From Bifidobacterium canis (GTDB lineage: Bacteria > Actinomycetota > Actinomycetes > Actinomycetales > Bifidobacteriaceae): DNA of 32,718 nucleotides. The translations under genes were made by a program, and so were the position numbers. The stretch covers positions 1-32,718 of the forward strand of contig NZ_WNLP01000012.1 in NCBI RefSeq assembly GCF_009727065.1. The letters are read 5' to 3'. Shown here piece by piece: positions 25,458 through 32,718 of this stretch; the first letter of the stretch is position 1, and each line of letters begins with the position of its first letter. Under the pieces are notes generated by a model. The model did not search any database. It saw only the letters and a list, made by a program, of their open reading frames with translations, and was not told where the DNA came from.

Positions 25458-25488
25458 TTTTCGACCAATATATATTATTGGTCGAAAA
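25458..25488. repeat. Palindrome related to the one before tilS
   Basis: TTTTCGACCAATA (25458-25470) and its complement (25476-25488) enclose TATAT. It follows the stop of the GT2 gene on the minus strand and ends in AAAACGTGAGG, so it may serve as a terminator. The CGACCAATATATAT core is shared with 21245-21270. Confidence 0.8.
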
Positions 25489-25522
25489 TTCACCACGCAA
25501 AGCATAAATAAAACGGAAGATG

Positions 25523-26824
25523 TCAGTTGGAGGAGCCGCTTGTTTCGGCGGCTTCCTCACGATCCGCTTCGAGAATGCGCGGGTCAACGCCGGTGGCAGC
25601 AGAGCCCTGATGCTCGATCGGCTTCCATTGCGCCTTGGCAAACACGGCCTGGAATGAAATCGGCACGTAGCTCAACATGTAGATCGGGAAGCTCAGCGCA
25701 TAGGCGAACAGCTCCTTGTTCGTCGCGCCGATCTGCTTGCGTTCCACCACCATCGTGAGTTCGGCGAGCACCATCATGAACACGAGCGACGAGACGACGC
25801 CGAGCATCCAGTTGAACAGCGCGCTCATCTGGCTCTGCCAGGAGATGAAGCCGCATGCCGCGAAAATAGTGCCAAGTGCGATGCGCACAATCGCCAGCAC
25901 GGTGAACGGGCACAGCAACAACGTGAAATCGATGGCCGAGAAATCGCGCTCCTGAATCGCGCGGCGAATAAGCGCCGGCCCATAGTAGCGGAACACCTGC
26001 AGGAAGCCCTTGCTCCAACGCAAGCGCTGACGCCAGCTTTGCGCGAAGGTCACCGGCTGCTCATCGTAGAGAATCGCCGAGCCGACGTAGCCGATGCGGT
26101 CGCCATGCAACACCGAGTCCATCGTGAATTCCAGGTCCTCGGTCAGCAGGTGGAACTTCCAACCCCTGTTGCGGCGCATGATCTCCTGCGAGAACATGAA
26201 TCCTGTGCCGCCAACGTGGCAGCTGTTGCCCAGCCACATGCGCGAAGCACTCAGGAATCGCGATTCGCGGATGAACCACAACGCCGAGCCGGAGCTCACC
26301 CAGTTCTCCGAAAGATTCACCGAGTTGCGGTAGCTGGTCAGAATGCGGAAGCCTGACTGGTACGCCTTGTTCATCTCTTCGAAGTAATGCTTGTCGAGAC
26401 GATTGTCGGCGTCGAACACAAAGAACGCGTCATATTTATCGGAGGCCTTCGTGTCAATCATCGAGTTGAGCAGATACGTCAGCGCGTAGCCTTTGCCGAC
26501 CTGCTCTTTGTTGAAGCGCTCGACAACGTGGCAGCCCAGGTCTCGGGCGAGCTGCGCCGTGTTGTCATCGCAGTTATCGGCGACCAGCCAAATGTCAATG
26601 AGCTTACTCGGGTAGCTTTGCGATTGGATATCTCGAATCAGGTTGCCGACGACGCCCTCCTCGTTGCGTGCGGAGATCAGCACCGCATAGTGCTTGTCCA
26701 TCGGCGCGTCTGGGAAGCGGATCGGTTTGGCGAACAGTGAGATCAGGATGCAGAGCCCCTGATACGCCACGCTTGCGCCTCCCACAATAACCAGCAGCAG
26801 ATCGAGAATATCGAGTATCGCCAT
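25523..26824 (-). CDS. Membrane GT2 glycosyltransferase, processive type
   Basis: A 433-residue polysaccharide synthase-like transferase. An N-terminal helix is followed by the GT-A domain with LISARNEEG, the metal-binding FDADN, TEDLE (catalytic base) and QRLRW (QxxRW, acceptor/processivity motif). Two to four helices near the C-terminus would form the membrane channel. This resembles the PgaC/cellulose synthase group, so export of a surface polysaccharide is plausible; sugar and linkage are unknown. The start at ATG 26824 shares a base with the stop of the upstream permease frame (TAATG); a GTG at 26833 is an alternative with AAGGAG close behind. Transcription probably depends on the permease gene promoter. 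Confidence 0.88.
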   Translation of the reverse strand: MAILDILDLLLVIVGGASVAYQGLCILISLFAKPIRFPDAPMDKHYAVLISARNEEGVVGNLIRDIQSQSYPSKLIDIWLVADNCDDNTAQLARDLGCHVVERFNKEQVGKGYALTYLLNSMIDTKASDKYDAFFVFDADNRLDKHYFEEMNKAYQSGFRILTSYRNSVNLSENWVSSGSALWFIRESRFLSASRMWLGNSCHVGGTGFMFSQEIMRRNRGWKFHLLTEDLEFTMDSVLHGDRIGYVGSAILYDEQPVTFAQSWRQRLRWSKGFLQVFRYYGPALIRRAIQERDFSAIDFTLLLCPFTVLAIVRIALGTIFAACGFISWQSQMSALFNWMLGVVSSLVFMMVLAELTMVVERKQIGATNKELFAYALSFPIYMLSYVPISFQAVFAKAQWKPIEHQGSAATGVDPRILEADREEAAETSGSSN

Positions 26825-28379
26825 TAGCTCCACTGACTCCTTGGATTCGTCGGCTTGCCGGACTTCTTGGCATTCTCGACGTTCTTCGCATTCTTCACGT
26901 CGCCAGTATTCGTTTCATCGGCAGACTTTCCGTCATCAGCAGCAGCACCGGAACCAGCGGAATGACTGTTCTGACGCAATCTGTCGAGTCCTTTGGCGGC
27001 GTTCTCGTCGAGCACATGCTTCGGAATGGCGACCGTCGGGGAATCCTCCGAATCGCCTTCATCGGCATCTCGAGGAATATCGTACACCTGCTGCTGCAGA
27101 TAACGGATCTCGGCGTCCAACGGCACGTTCGCCGAAGAACCCTTGCTCTGCCGTGGCATATGCTCGTTCATCGGCTTGATCACATGCTGGTTCAACGCGT
27201 CGGCGGCTTCGGCCACCTTCGACTTCTTGCTTGGCACCGGATCGTTCATCAACGGCATGTCAACGAGATCGTAGCGCTTCGTCGACACCTGGAACAGCAC
27301 TTGGATGCTTGCGGTGATAGGCAGCGCGAGGAACGCGCCGAGTGCGCCGAACAGCGCGCCGAACACGAGCACCGAGAGGAACGCGATGCACGGGTTGAGA
27401 TCCATCGTGCGCTCGGAGATCTTCGGCGACAGCAGCAGATTCTCGATCTGCTGGTAGACGGTGATGAACACGACGACGGCCACCGCATACACCCAGCCGC
27501 GCTCGCCCCATGCGAAGAGCACCGGCAGCGCGCCGCCCAAATAGGTGCCGATCGTCGGCACGAACTGCGAGACGATGCCGCAGAACAGTGCGAGCGGCAA
27601 CCAATACGGCACCTTGATGGCCATCAGGAAGATGCCGGTGCAGGCCGCATTGATGGCGGCGAGAATCGAGCGGGAGAACAGGAAGTTCGAAATCTGATCC
27701 TGCACAACCGTCCACACGAGCAGGAACTTGCGTTGCGAATTCGGCGCGAGCCACTGGCACAGGCTGCGACGCAGGCGCGGGCCGCGATGGAAATATAGAA
27801 CGCCACCATCAGCGCGGTGATCACGTTGAGCAGATTACCCAGCACGCCCATCGTCGTCGTGAACGCCTGCCCTGCGAAGTTCGTGACCCACGACGATTGC
27901 AGGTTCTTGAGAATCTCGCTACCGAGCGAATTGATCTCCGGCAGCTTGAAGTTCGCGCGTTCGTTGACGAACGTGGCGAACTGGTCATACAGTCCGGGCA
28001 GTCCCTTGATCATCGAGATCATCTGCTGCACGAACATGTTGCCGAACAAGGCGAGCAGCACGACGATGATGATGAGCAACGACACCAAACAGGTGACCGA
28101 CGCCGCGCCACGCTTCCAACCATGCTTGATCAAGCGCAGCACCAACGGTTCCACCGCCAATGCGAGGAACATGGCTATCACCACATCGAGAACCACGTAT
28201 GTGATCTTGAACCATGATGTATATACGAAAATGCCCACGAACACGGCGATGACCGCATACATCAACGCCCTGCCATACCATTCCGGAGGCCTGCGCGGAT
28301 CGCCTTTCGACGGGAACACCGACGCGAGGTCGAGTTTCCTATTGCTCTGCTCGTTTTCTTGCTCAGTCATGGCACTCAT
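26824..28379 (-). pseudogene. AI-2E family (UPF0118/PerM) permease gene, frameshifted
   Basis: Two overlapping frames together make one AI-2E family transporter of about 515 residues. The first frame (from 28379) carries the first helices and ends its homologous part at AFYISIA. The second continues after position about 27784 with GPRLRRSLCQWLAPNS and then WTVVQDQISNFLFSRSILAAINA, the VPTIGTYLGG region and KISERTMDLNP. The register changes by one base: the expected codon between ATC and GGC on the minus strand lacks a base (reads ATCGCGGC). The C-terminal 130 residues are a polar tail. No slippery homopolymer is seen, so a true mutation or a sequencing error is more likely than programmed shifting. 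Start ATG 28379 or 28370. Confidence 0.8.
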
Positions 28380-28511
28380 TGTAACTACTGCCCCGTTCAA
28401 CGTTGCGCTTGCCGCTGCACGATGTTCGACATGGCATTCGACCGTGTTTTCGGTGCAGGCGATTCTCCGCGATATTTGCGAATGTGAAGCTTGCGTGTAC
28501 GGCCGGACTCA

Positions 28512-28517
28512 TATTCT
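28512..28517 (+). promoter_or_regulatory. -10 box directly before the GT2 start
   Basis: TATTCT ends six bases before the ATG at 28524, so the transcript is expected to start at the start codon. TTGCGT at 28491-28496 is a possible -35, but the 15-bp spacing is short. Confidence 0.4.
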
Positions 28518-28523
28518 ATAGGT

Positions 28524-29537
28524 ATGCTGAAAGTCTCAATCATCATCCCAGCGTGGAATGAAGAGGAAAGAATCGTCGACTGCCTCGACAACGCGACTCG
28601 CCAGACGGTGATGCCGCACGAAGTGCTCGTCGTCGATAACCGCTCCACCGACCGCACCGTGGAGATTGTGGAGCAATACATCGCGGATCACCCCGACGTT
28701 CCCGTGAAGCTGCTTCACCAAGACGAGGAGCAGGGGCTCATTCCAACGCGTAACTATGGTCTCAACCATGCCACCGGCGATGTGCTCGGCCGCGTTGACG
28801 CGGACTGCATGCTCAAGCCGGACTGGGTTGAGGTGGTAGCCGGCATTTTCACCGAAGATGCCGAGGCGATGGGTGCCACTGGCCCGGTGACGTACTACGA
28901 CATGCCTGCTCGCAGGATCTCATTGCTCGGCGATGACAGCGTTCGCCGGCATACGTATCGCGCCGATGGCGGTCAGGTGCTGCTGTTCGGCTCGAATATG
29001 GCGTTGCGCGCTTCCGCTTGGAAGCTCATTCACAACGAGGTGTGCCGCGATAAGGAAGATGTGATGCACGAAGACATCGACGTTTCGCTGCATCTGCTTG
29101 GCCGCGGCTTGAAAACGGTGTATTCCGAGCGCATGATCTGCGGCATTTCCGCACGTCGCATGGATACGTCGTTCAAATCGTTCCATAACTACATGCGCCG
29201 TTTCAAGAACACGTTTGCGGCGCATCCCGAGCACTGGCGCAAGCATAAGTCCGAGCGCACGCTGTATTTGATGTATCCGTGGCTGCACGTGCTGTTCCCG
29301 GTGTACCAGCAATATCTCGAGTCGAAAGACATCAATCCGGCTGTGCGCATCTGGTTCCGCGAGCAAGCGCAGCTCGCGCGCAAAGAGGGCGATTCGCTGG
29401 CTGATCTTCCGGGAATCGACAAGTTCGTGGATGAGGAGCCCACCGATATCCCCGGTCTTGAGGAAGTCGAGGATCTCGCGTTCGGTTCCGATGCTCAGCA
29501 ATCTCAGCACAGCTCCGAAGAAACAAGCAAACAGTAA
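28524..29537 (+). CDS. GT2 family glycosyltransferase
   Basis: A 337-residue GT-A glycosyltransferase. It opens with KVSIIIPAWNEEE and VVDNRSTDRT (nucleotide-sugar binding), then VDADC (DxD metal site) and the HEDIDVS acid motif. There is no QxxRW motif and no clear membrane helix, so single-sugar transfer in the cytoplasm is likely. The C-terminal 40 residues are acidic and Ser/Gln-rich. The start at 28524 is leaderless-like. It diverges from the permease/GT2 pair, and the three genes may serve the same envelope glycan, though nothing in the sequence proves that. Confidence 0.88.
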   Translation: MLKVSIIIPAWNEEERIVDCLDNATRQTVMPHEVLVVDNRSTDRTVEIVEQYIADHPDVPVKLLHQDEEQGLIPTRNYGLNHATGDVLGRVDADCMLKPDWVEVVAGIFTEDAEAMGATGPVTYYDMPARRISLLGDDSVRRHTYRADGGQVLLFGSNMALRASAWKLIHNEVCRDKEDVMHEDIDVSLHLLGRGLKTVYSERMICGISARRMDTSFKSFHNYMRRFKNTFAAHPEHWRKHKSERTLYLMYPWLHVLFPVYQQYLESKDINPAVRIWFREQAQLARKEGDSLADLPGIDKFVDEEPTDIPGLEEVEDLAFGSDAQQSQHSSEETSKQ

Positions 29538-29556
29538 ATAATAACTGTTATTATTT
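29536..29556. repeat. 21-bp AT palindrome at the end of the GT2 gene
   Basis: AAATAATAAC-T-GTTATTATTT begins inside the stop codon of the GT2 gene and immediately precedes the 60-bp palindrome. Confidence 0.6.
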
Positions 29557-29558
29557 CG

Positions 29559-29618
29559 CGACTGAATATATTAGGCGTCGCTAAGCAGCTGCTTAGCGAC
29601 GCCTAATATATTCAGTCG
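29559..29618. terminator. 60-bp perfect palindrome between convergent genes
   Basis: Positions 29559-29588 and 29589-29618 are exact reverse complements with no loop (arms start CGACTGAATATATTAGGCG). It sits between the convergent GT2 and GH3 genes, eight bases from the GH3 stop, and would terminate both transcripts. A perfect 30-bp arm is unusually long for a terminator. Confidence 0.8.
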
Positions 29619-29625
29619 TTGTATT

Positions 29626-31950
29626 TCACGCAACGGTGAACGAAACCTGCTGCAGGTCTTCCAAACGGCTGGAATGACCGACGAGCAGTTTGAATTCACC
29701 GGGCTCGACGATGCGCTGCGCGTCGGCATCCACGATCGTGCAGTCCGCGACCGGCAGATCGAACGCCACCACCGCGCTCTCCCCCGGTTCGAGCGACACG
29801 CGTTGGAACGCTTTGAGTTCTCGCTCCGCCCACGTGTATGACGTCACGACGTCGCTGATATAGAGCTGCACGATTTCCGTACCCGCACGCTTGCCCGTGT
29901 TCGTGAGCGTGACCTCAGCATGTACGGTGTCGTTGATGCCGAAGCTCGCGTTCTCGCCGCCGTTCGTGATATGCAGGTCGGAATACGCGAAGGTCGTGTA
30001 TGCGAGACCCTCGCCGAACGCAAACGCCGGATCTTGCGTCAGATCGGCGTAACGGTTGCCGTGCTGCCCGCGAATCTGGTTGTAATACACCGGCAGCTGA
30101 CCCACGTGTCGAGGGAAGGTGATCGGCAGTCGACCAGTCGGCTCCGTTTCGCCGAGGATGATCTCCGCGATTGCACGGCCGCCTTCCATTCCTGGATTCG
30201 GAGCCCATAGGAACGCGGAGACTCCCTGTGTTGCTGCTTTGTCTACAATGACCCCGTTGGTGCCGATGATGCACGGCGGCAACACCTGCGGTTTGGAGCT
30301 CATCAATACGACGACGAGAGGTTTGCCAGTGCGCTCCGCGGATTGCGCGAGCAGTTCCAGCAGTTTGTTTTGACCGCCCTGCAGTTCCAACGTTGCGGTC
30401 GAGCAACCCTCGCCTACGAGTTCCACGACGTCGCCGACCACGGCCACCGTCAGATCCGCCTGTTCGCTTTGCGTGACCGCTTCGCTGAGCAGGTCGAAGT
30501 CGAAATCGGCGGAAACCGCGATCTTCGGGCGCGGCTGCCCGTCGGGGAAGAACGCGCCCTCTGGGTCATCCGCCAAATCGATGATGTTCGCACCACGCGC
30601 ATAGGTAACTACGCAATCCTGCGGAGCGAGTTGGCGGAACGCGTCGAGCACGGTGGTGATGCGATCTCGCGGCTGCCCGTCTTTCATCCACGGCACTTGG
30701 CCGGAACTGCCGGCCCAATCTCCCAGCTGGTTCTGTGCGTCGTCGGCAAGAGGGCCGACCACGGCGATGCGATGCGCAGCGTTGACGTTGAACGGCAGCG
30801 CACCATTGTTTTTGAGTAGCGCAACTGATTCGCGCGCGATATCGAGGTTGATGCGGCGATGATCTTCGTTTCCGATGCTCGCCTTGATACGTGCTTCGTC
30901 TGGCAGACGTGGGTTCTCGAACAGTCCAAGTTGGAACTTCAGTGTGAGAATGCGTGCAACGGCTTCATCGAGCAGTTTTTCGTCGAGTAGACCGGAACGC
31001 ACCGCTTCAATGGCGCCGTCGTAGAACTGTGGAGTCGTCATCACGAGATCGTTGCCTGCACGCACTGCGTCGGCTGAAGCGTGAGCGTAGTCAGGTTTCA
31101 CATGCTGCTCCCATACCGAGCGCCCGACGTTGTCCCAATCAGTGATCAACGTGCCGGTGTAACCCCAATCGTGGCGCAGTTTTTGGTTGAGCAGCCAGTT
31201 GTTGAACGTGACGGGCACGCCGTCGATCGACTCGTAGCCGAGCATGAATGTGGCGCAGCCTTCGCGTGCCGCGCGTTCAAACGGCGGCAGGAACCATGAA
31301 GCGAGTTTGCGATGCGAGAGGTCGGCTTCCGAAGCGTCACGACCTCCCTGCGTCTCGCTGTACCCTGCGAAATGCTTGGCACAGGCGAGAATCGCGTCTT
31401 GGGCGAAGAGGTCTCCGGCTTTCGCGCCTTTTTGGTAGCCGGAGATCATCGCGGACGCCATCTCGCCGATCAGGTATGGGTCTTCACCGAACGTTTCGTC
31501 CACGCGCCCCCATCGCGTGTCACGCCCGATGCACAGCACCGGTGAGAACGTCCAGTGCACGCCGGTCGGCGCAACCTCTTCTGCTGTGGCGCGTGCGGCT
31601 TTGCGCACGAGCTGCGGATCCCAGCTGACGGCCATGCCCAGCTGCGAGGGAAAGATCGTGGCTCCCGGCCAGAACGAGTAGCCGTGAATGCAGTCATCAC
31701 CGATCAGCAGAGGAATGTGCAGGCGCGTGTTGTTCTTCACCAAGTCCGCTGCGCGAATCAGATCCTCGGGAGCGGTGTGCAGAATCGAGCCGACATGCCG
31801 GTCGACGATCGTCGATTCGAGATCGCCGTCACGGGCGTCGAGCTGCATCATCTGGCCGACCTTCTCCTCCAACGTCATACGACCGACGAGATCGGCCACA
31901 CGTTCGGGAATCGGCAGGTTAGGGTCTTGGTACGGCAATTGCTGCGTCAT
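29626..31950 (-). CDS. GH3 beta-glucosidase / beta-xylosidase
   Basis: A 774-residue glycoside hydrolase family 3 enzyme that removes terminal beta-linked sugars. Domain 1 has KHFAGYSETQGGRD and the nucleophile D271 in LITDWDN. Domain 2 (SVALLKNNGALPF and VAVVGDVVELVGEG) supplies the acid/base. A C-terminal fibronectin III-like domain (LTNTGKRAGTEIVQLYI) completes the family layout. There is no signal peptide, so it acts on imported oligosaccharides. The ATG at 31950 follows AAAGGAG with an 11-base gap. Whether glucose or xylose is preferred cannot be read from sequence; it lies far from the xylose genes and lacks their dyad operator. Confidence 0.93.
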   Translation of the reverse strand: MTQQLPYQDPNLPIPERVADLVGRMTLEEKVGQMMQLDARDGDLESTIVDRHVGSILHTAPEDLIRAADLVKNNTRLHIPLLIGDDCIHGYSFWPGATIFPSQLGMAVSWDPQLVRKAARATAEEVAPTGVHWTFSPVLCIGRDTRWGRVDETFGEDPYLIGEMASAMISGYQKGAKAGDLFAQDAILACAKHFAGYSETQGGRDASEADLSHRKLASWFLPPFERAAREGCATFMLGYESIDGVPVTFNNWLLNQKLRHDWGYTGTLITDWDNVGRSVWEQHVKPDYAHASADAVRAGNDLVMTTPQFYDGAIEAVRSGLLDEKLLDEAVARILTLKFQLGLFENPRLPDEARIKASIGNEDHRRINLDIARESVALLKNNGALPFNVNAAHRIAVVGPLADDAQNQLGDWAGSSGQVPWMKDGQPRDRITTVLDAFRQLAPQDCVVTYARGANIIDLADDPEGAFFPDGQPRPKIAVSADFDFDLLSEAVTQSEQADLTVAVVGDVVELVGEGCSTATLELQGGQNKLLELLAQSAERTGKPLVVVLMSSKPQVLPPCIIGTNGVIVDKAATQGVSAFLWAPNPGMEGGRAIAEIILGETEPTGRLPITFPRHVGQLPVYYNQIRGQHGNRYADLTQDPAFAFGEGLAYTTFAYSDLHITNGGENASFGINDTVHAEVTLTNTGKRAGTEIVQLYISDVVTSYTWAERELKAFQRVSLEPGESAVVAFDLPVADCTIVDADAQRIVEPGEFKLLVGHSSRLEDLQQVSFTVA

Positions 31951-32038
31951 GGTATTGATGTCTCCTTTGACACGTGATGGCTCCATGTATGCCACCACCT
32001 TAGCGCAGGACAGCGGCAATATATGAGCAATCCAGCAA

Positions 32039-32044
32039 TATAAT
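32039..32044 (+). promoter_or_regulatory. -10 box of the SnoaL-like gene
   Basis: TATAAT lies 28 bp before the chosen ATG, in the divergent gap shared with the GH3 gene. No consensus -35 is visible. Confidence 0.4.
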
Positions 32045-32072
32045 GGCGTTACATATTGCGAGGGAGCACGAG

Positions 32073-32447
32073 ATGAACGAACGCGAGCGAATAATCCGGC
32101 TGTGGTTCGACATGTGGTTGCAGCAACGTGATCTCGGCATCGATGAGATTTTTGCCGACCATGCCGAATATATGGAGAGTTATGGCCCTCGATATGAGGG
32201 GTGTGAGGCCATACGCCGATGGTTTGAGGAATGGAACAAACACGGCAAAGTGTTGACGTGGCGCATCGAACAGTTTTTCCATAAAAACAACCAGACCGTT
32301 GTGCAATGGTATTTCAAAAACTGGATGGACGACGGCCGTATCGATGATTTCGATGGCATGTCTCTTGTGAAATGGGCGGATGACAATAAGATACTGTTTC
32401 TGCAGGAGTTCGCATGCAGCACTGATTCCAGCAGTTCCGCCGGTTAG
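32073..32447 (+). CDS. SnoaL-like / NTF2-fold protein
   Basis: A 124-residue single-domain protein with the sequence pattern of the SnoaL-like (NTF2) fold: an opening helix (ERIIRLWFDMWLQQRD), then FADHAEYMESYGPRYEGCEAIRRWFEEW, and later TVVQWYFKNWMDDGR and FDGMSLVKW strands. Members bind small hydrophobic ligands or act as isomerases or hydrolases; none can be chosen here. The ATG at 32073 follows GGGAG by six bases and is preferred to the ATG at 32043 that overlaps the -10 box. It is divergent from the GH3 gene and ends next to the tRNA terminator. Confidence 0.85.
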   Translation: MNERERIIRLWFDMWLQQRDLGIDEIFADHAEYMESYGPRYEGCEAIRRWFEEWNKHGKVLTWRIEQFFHKNNQTVVQWYFKNWMDDGRIDDFDGMSLVKWADDNKILFLQEFACSTDSSSSAG

Positions 32448-32465
32448 GGATTGAACAAAAGAAAA

Positions 32466-32489
32466 ACCTCTCGGGCGAACCCGAGAGGT
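32466..32489 (-). terminator. Terminator of the tRNA cluster
   Basis: ACCTCTCGGG (32466-32475) pairs with CCCGAGAGGT (32480-32489) around CGAA; on the minus strand the stem is followed by TTTTCTTTTG. It serves the minus-strand tRNAs and may also end the SnoaL-like transcript. Confidence 0.85.
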
Positions 32490-32491
32490 GC

Positions 32492-32567
32492 TGGTGGCTC
32501 CGAGCGGCGTCGATCCGCTGACCTAACGATTTTCAGTCGTTCGCTCTACCAACTGAGCTACAGAGCC
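32492..32567 (-). tRNA. tRNA-Phe (GAA)
   Basis: A 76-nt cloverleaf on the minus strand: acceptor GGCTCTG, D-arm with GTTGGTAGAGC, anticodon loop CTGAAAA (anticodon GAA), T-arm AGCGG-ATCGACG-CCGCT and encoded CCA end. The T-loop begins ATCGA rather than TTCGA, a small departure from the norm. Confidence 0.93.
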
Positions 32568-32598
32568 AGAACATTGAAAACTTTCGCTTTCAACATCG

Positions 32599-32672
32599 CG
32601 ACCACGGCCGGACTTGAACCGGTGACCTCCGCCGTGACAGGGCGGCGCTCTAACCAACTGAGCTACGCGGCC
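32599..32672 (-). tRNA. tRNA-Asp (GTC)
   Basis: A 74-nt cloverleaf: acceptor GGCCGCG with two wobble pairs to CGTGGTC, anticodon loop CTGTCAC (anticodon GTC), T-loop TTCAAGT, discriminator G. The CCA end is not encoded. It precedes tRNA-Phe by 31 bp on the same strand. Confidence 0.93.
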
Positions 32673-32708
32673 TTAATCTTAAGACCCACTAGGTTTCTTA
32701 AGACCTAG

Positions 32709-32718
32709 CGACCACGGC
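32709..32718 (-). tRNA. 3' end of a second tRNA, probably another tRNA-Asp, cut by the right edge
   Basis: The last ten bases repeat the 3' acceptor end of the tRNA-Asp at 32599 exactly, which suggests a tandem tRNA-Asp gene. The 36-bp spacer holds a CTAGGT/ACCTAG hairpin (32689-32708) and a TCTTAAGACC direct repeat. Confidence 0.55.

Noticed and set aside
26824..28379. Two separate genes for the AI-2E family protein
   Set aside because: The two frames are complementary halves of one family and join at one base; the second has no ribosome site at its first possible start.

Overview
The window reads as chromosomal DNA of a high-GC Gram-positive bacterium, most likely a Bifidobacterium. The reasons are the actinobacterial block dacB-tilS-hpt-ftsH-fol-DUF3180, the bifidobacterial style of the xylose genes, many ATGA stop/start overlaps, and short or absent 5' leaders. 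The species is not determined; an eroded folate locus would fit several lineages. No phage, insertion sequence, cas gene or complete mobile element was recognised.

Region 1 (1-7.4 kb) is a pentose-use island. A ROK-family repressor gene diverges from xylulokinase (xylB). A GH43 beta-xylosidase and xylose isomerase (xylA) lie on the opposite strand. The xylR/xylB gap and the xylA promoter share the same dyad, ATAGT-N11-ACTAT, and at xylA it sits between the -35 and -10 boxes, so one repressor probably controls both. The island is bounded by two copies of the start of rpmE (ribosomal protein L31): a cut-off copy at the left edge and a complete one at 7173-7382. They are identical over 127 bp, and then carry leader hairpins of different sequence but the same position. 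Between the convergent xylB and GH43 genes is an array of nine 35-bp imperfect palindromes at about 53-bp spacing, the most unusual object in the window.

Region 2 (7.7-16 kb) holds an unrecognised protein, a CAT-anticodon tRNA (probably Ile2), a membrane-anchored coiled-coil protein, a YkoE-type ECF S component with a possible pseudoknotted leader, O-acetylhomoserine sulfhydrylase, a type III-like peptide deformylase, the ABC-F protein EttA and acyl-CoA thioesterase II.

Region 3 (15.9-25.4 kb, all minus strand) is a housekeeping block: ABC exporter ATPase and permease, dacB, tilS, hpt, ftsH, a degenerate FolB-FolK-like fusion and a DUF3180 membrane protein. The folE and folP genes normally found between ftsH and folB are absent.

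Region 4 (25.5-32.7 kb) has a membrane GT2 glycosyltransferase coupled to a frameshifted AI-2E family permease gene, a second GT2, a GH3 glycosidase, a SnoaL-like protein and a tRNA cluster (Phe, Asp, and the edge of a second Asp-like tRNA). Several long perfect palindromes act as terminators or punctuation between these genes.
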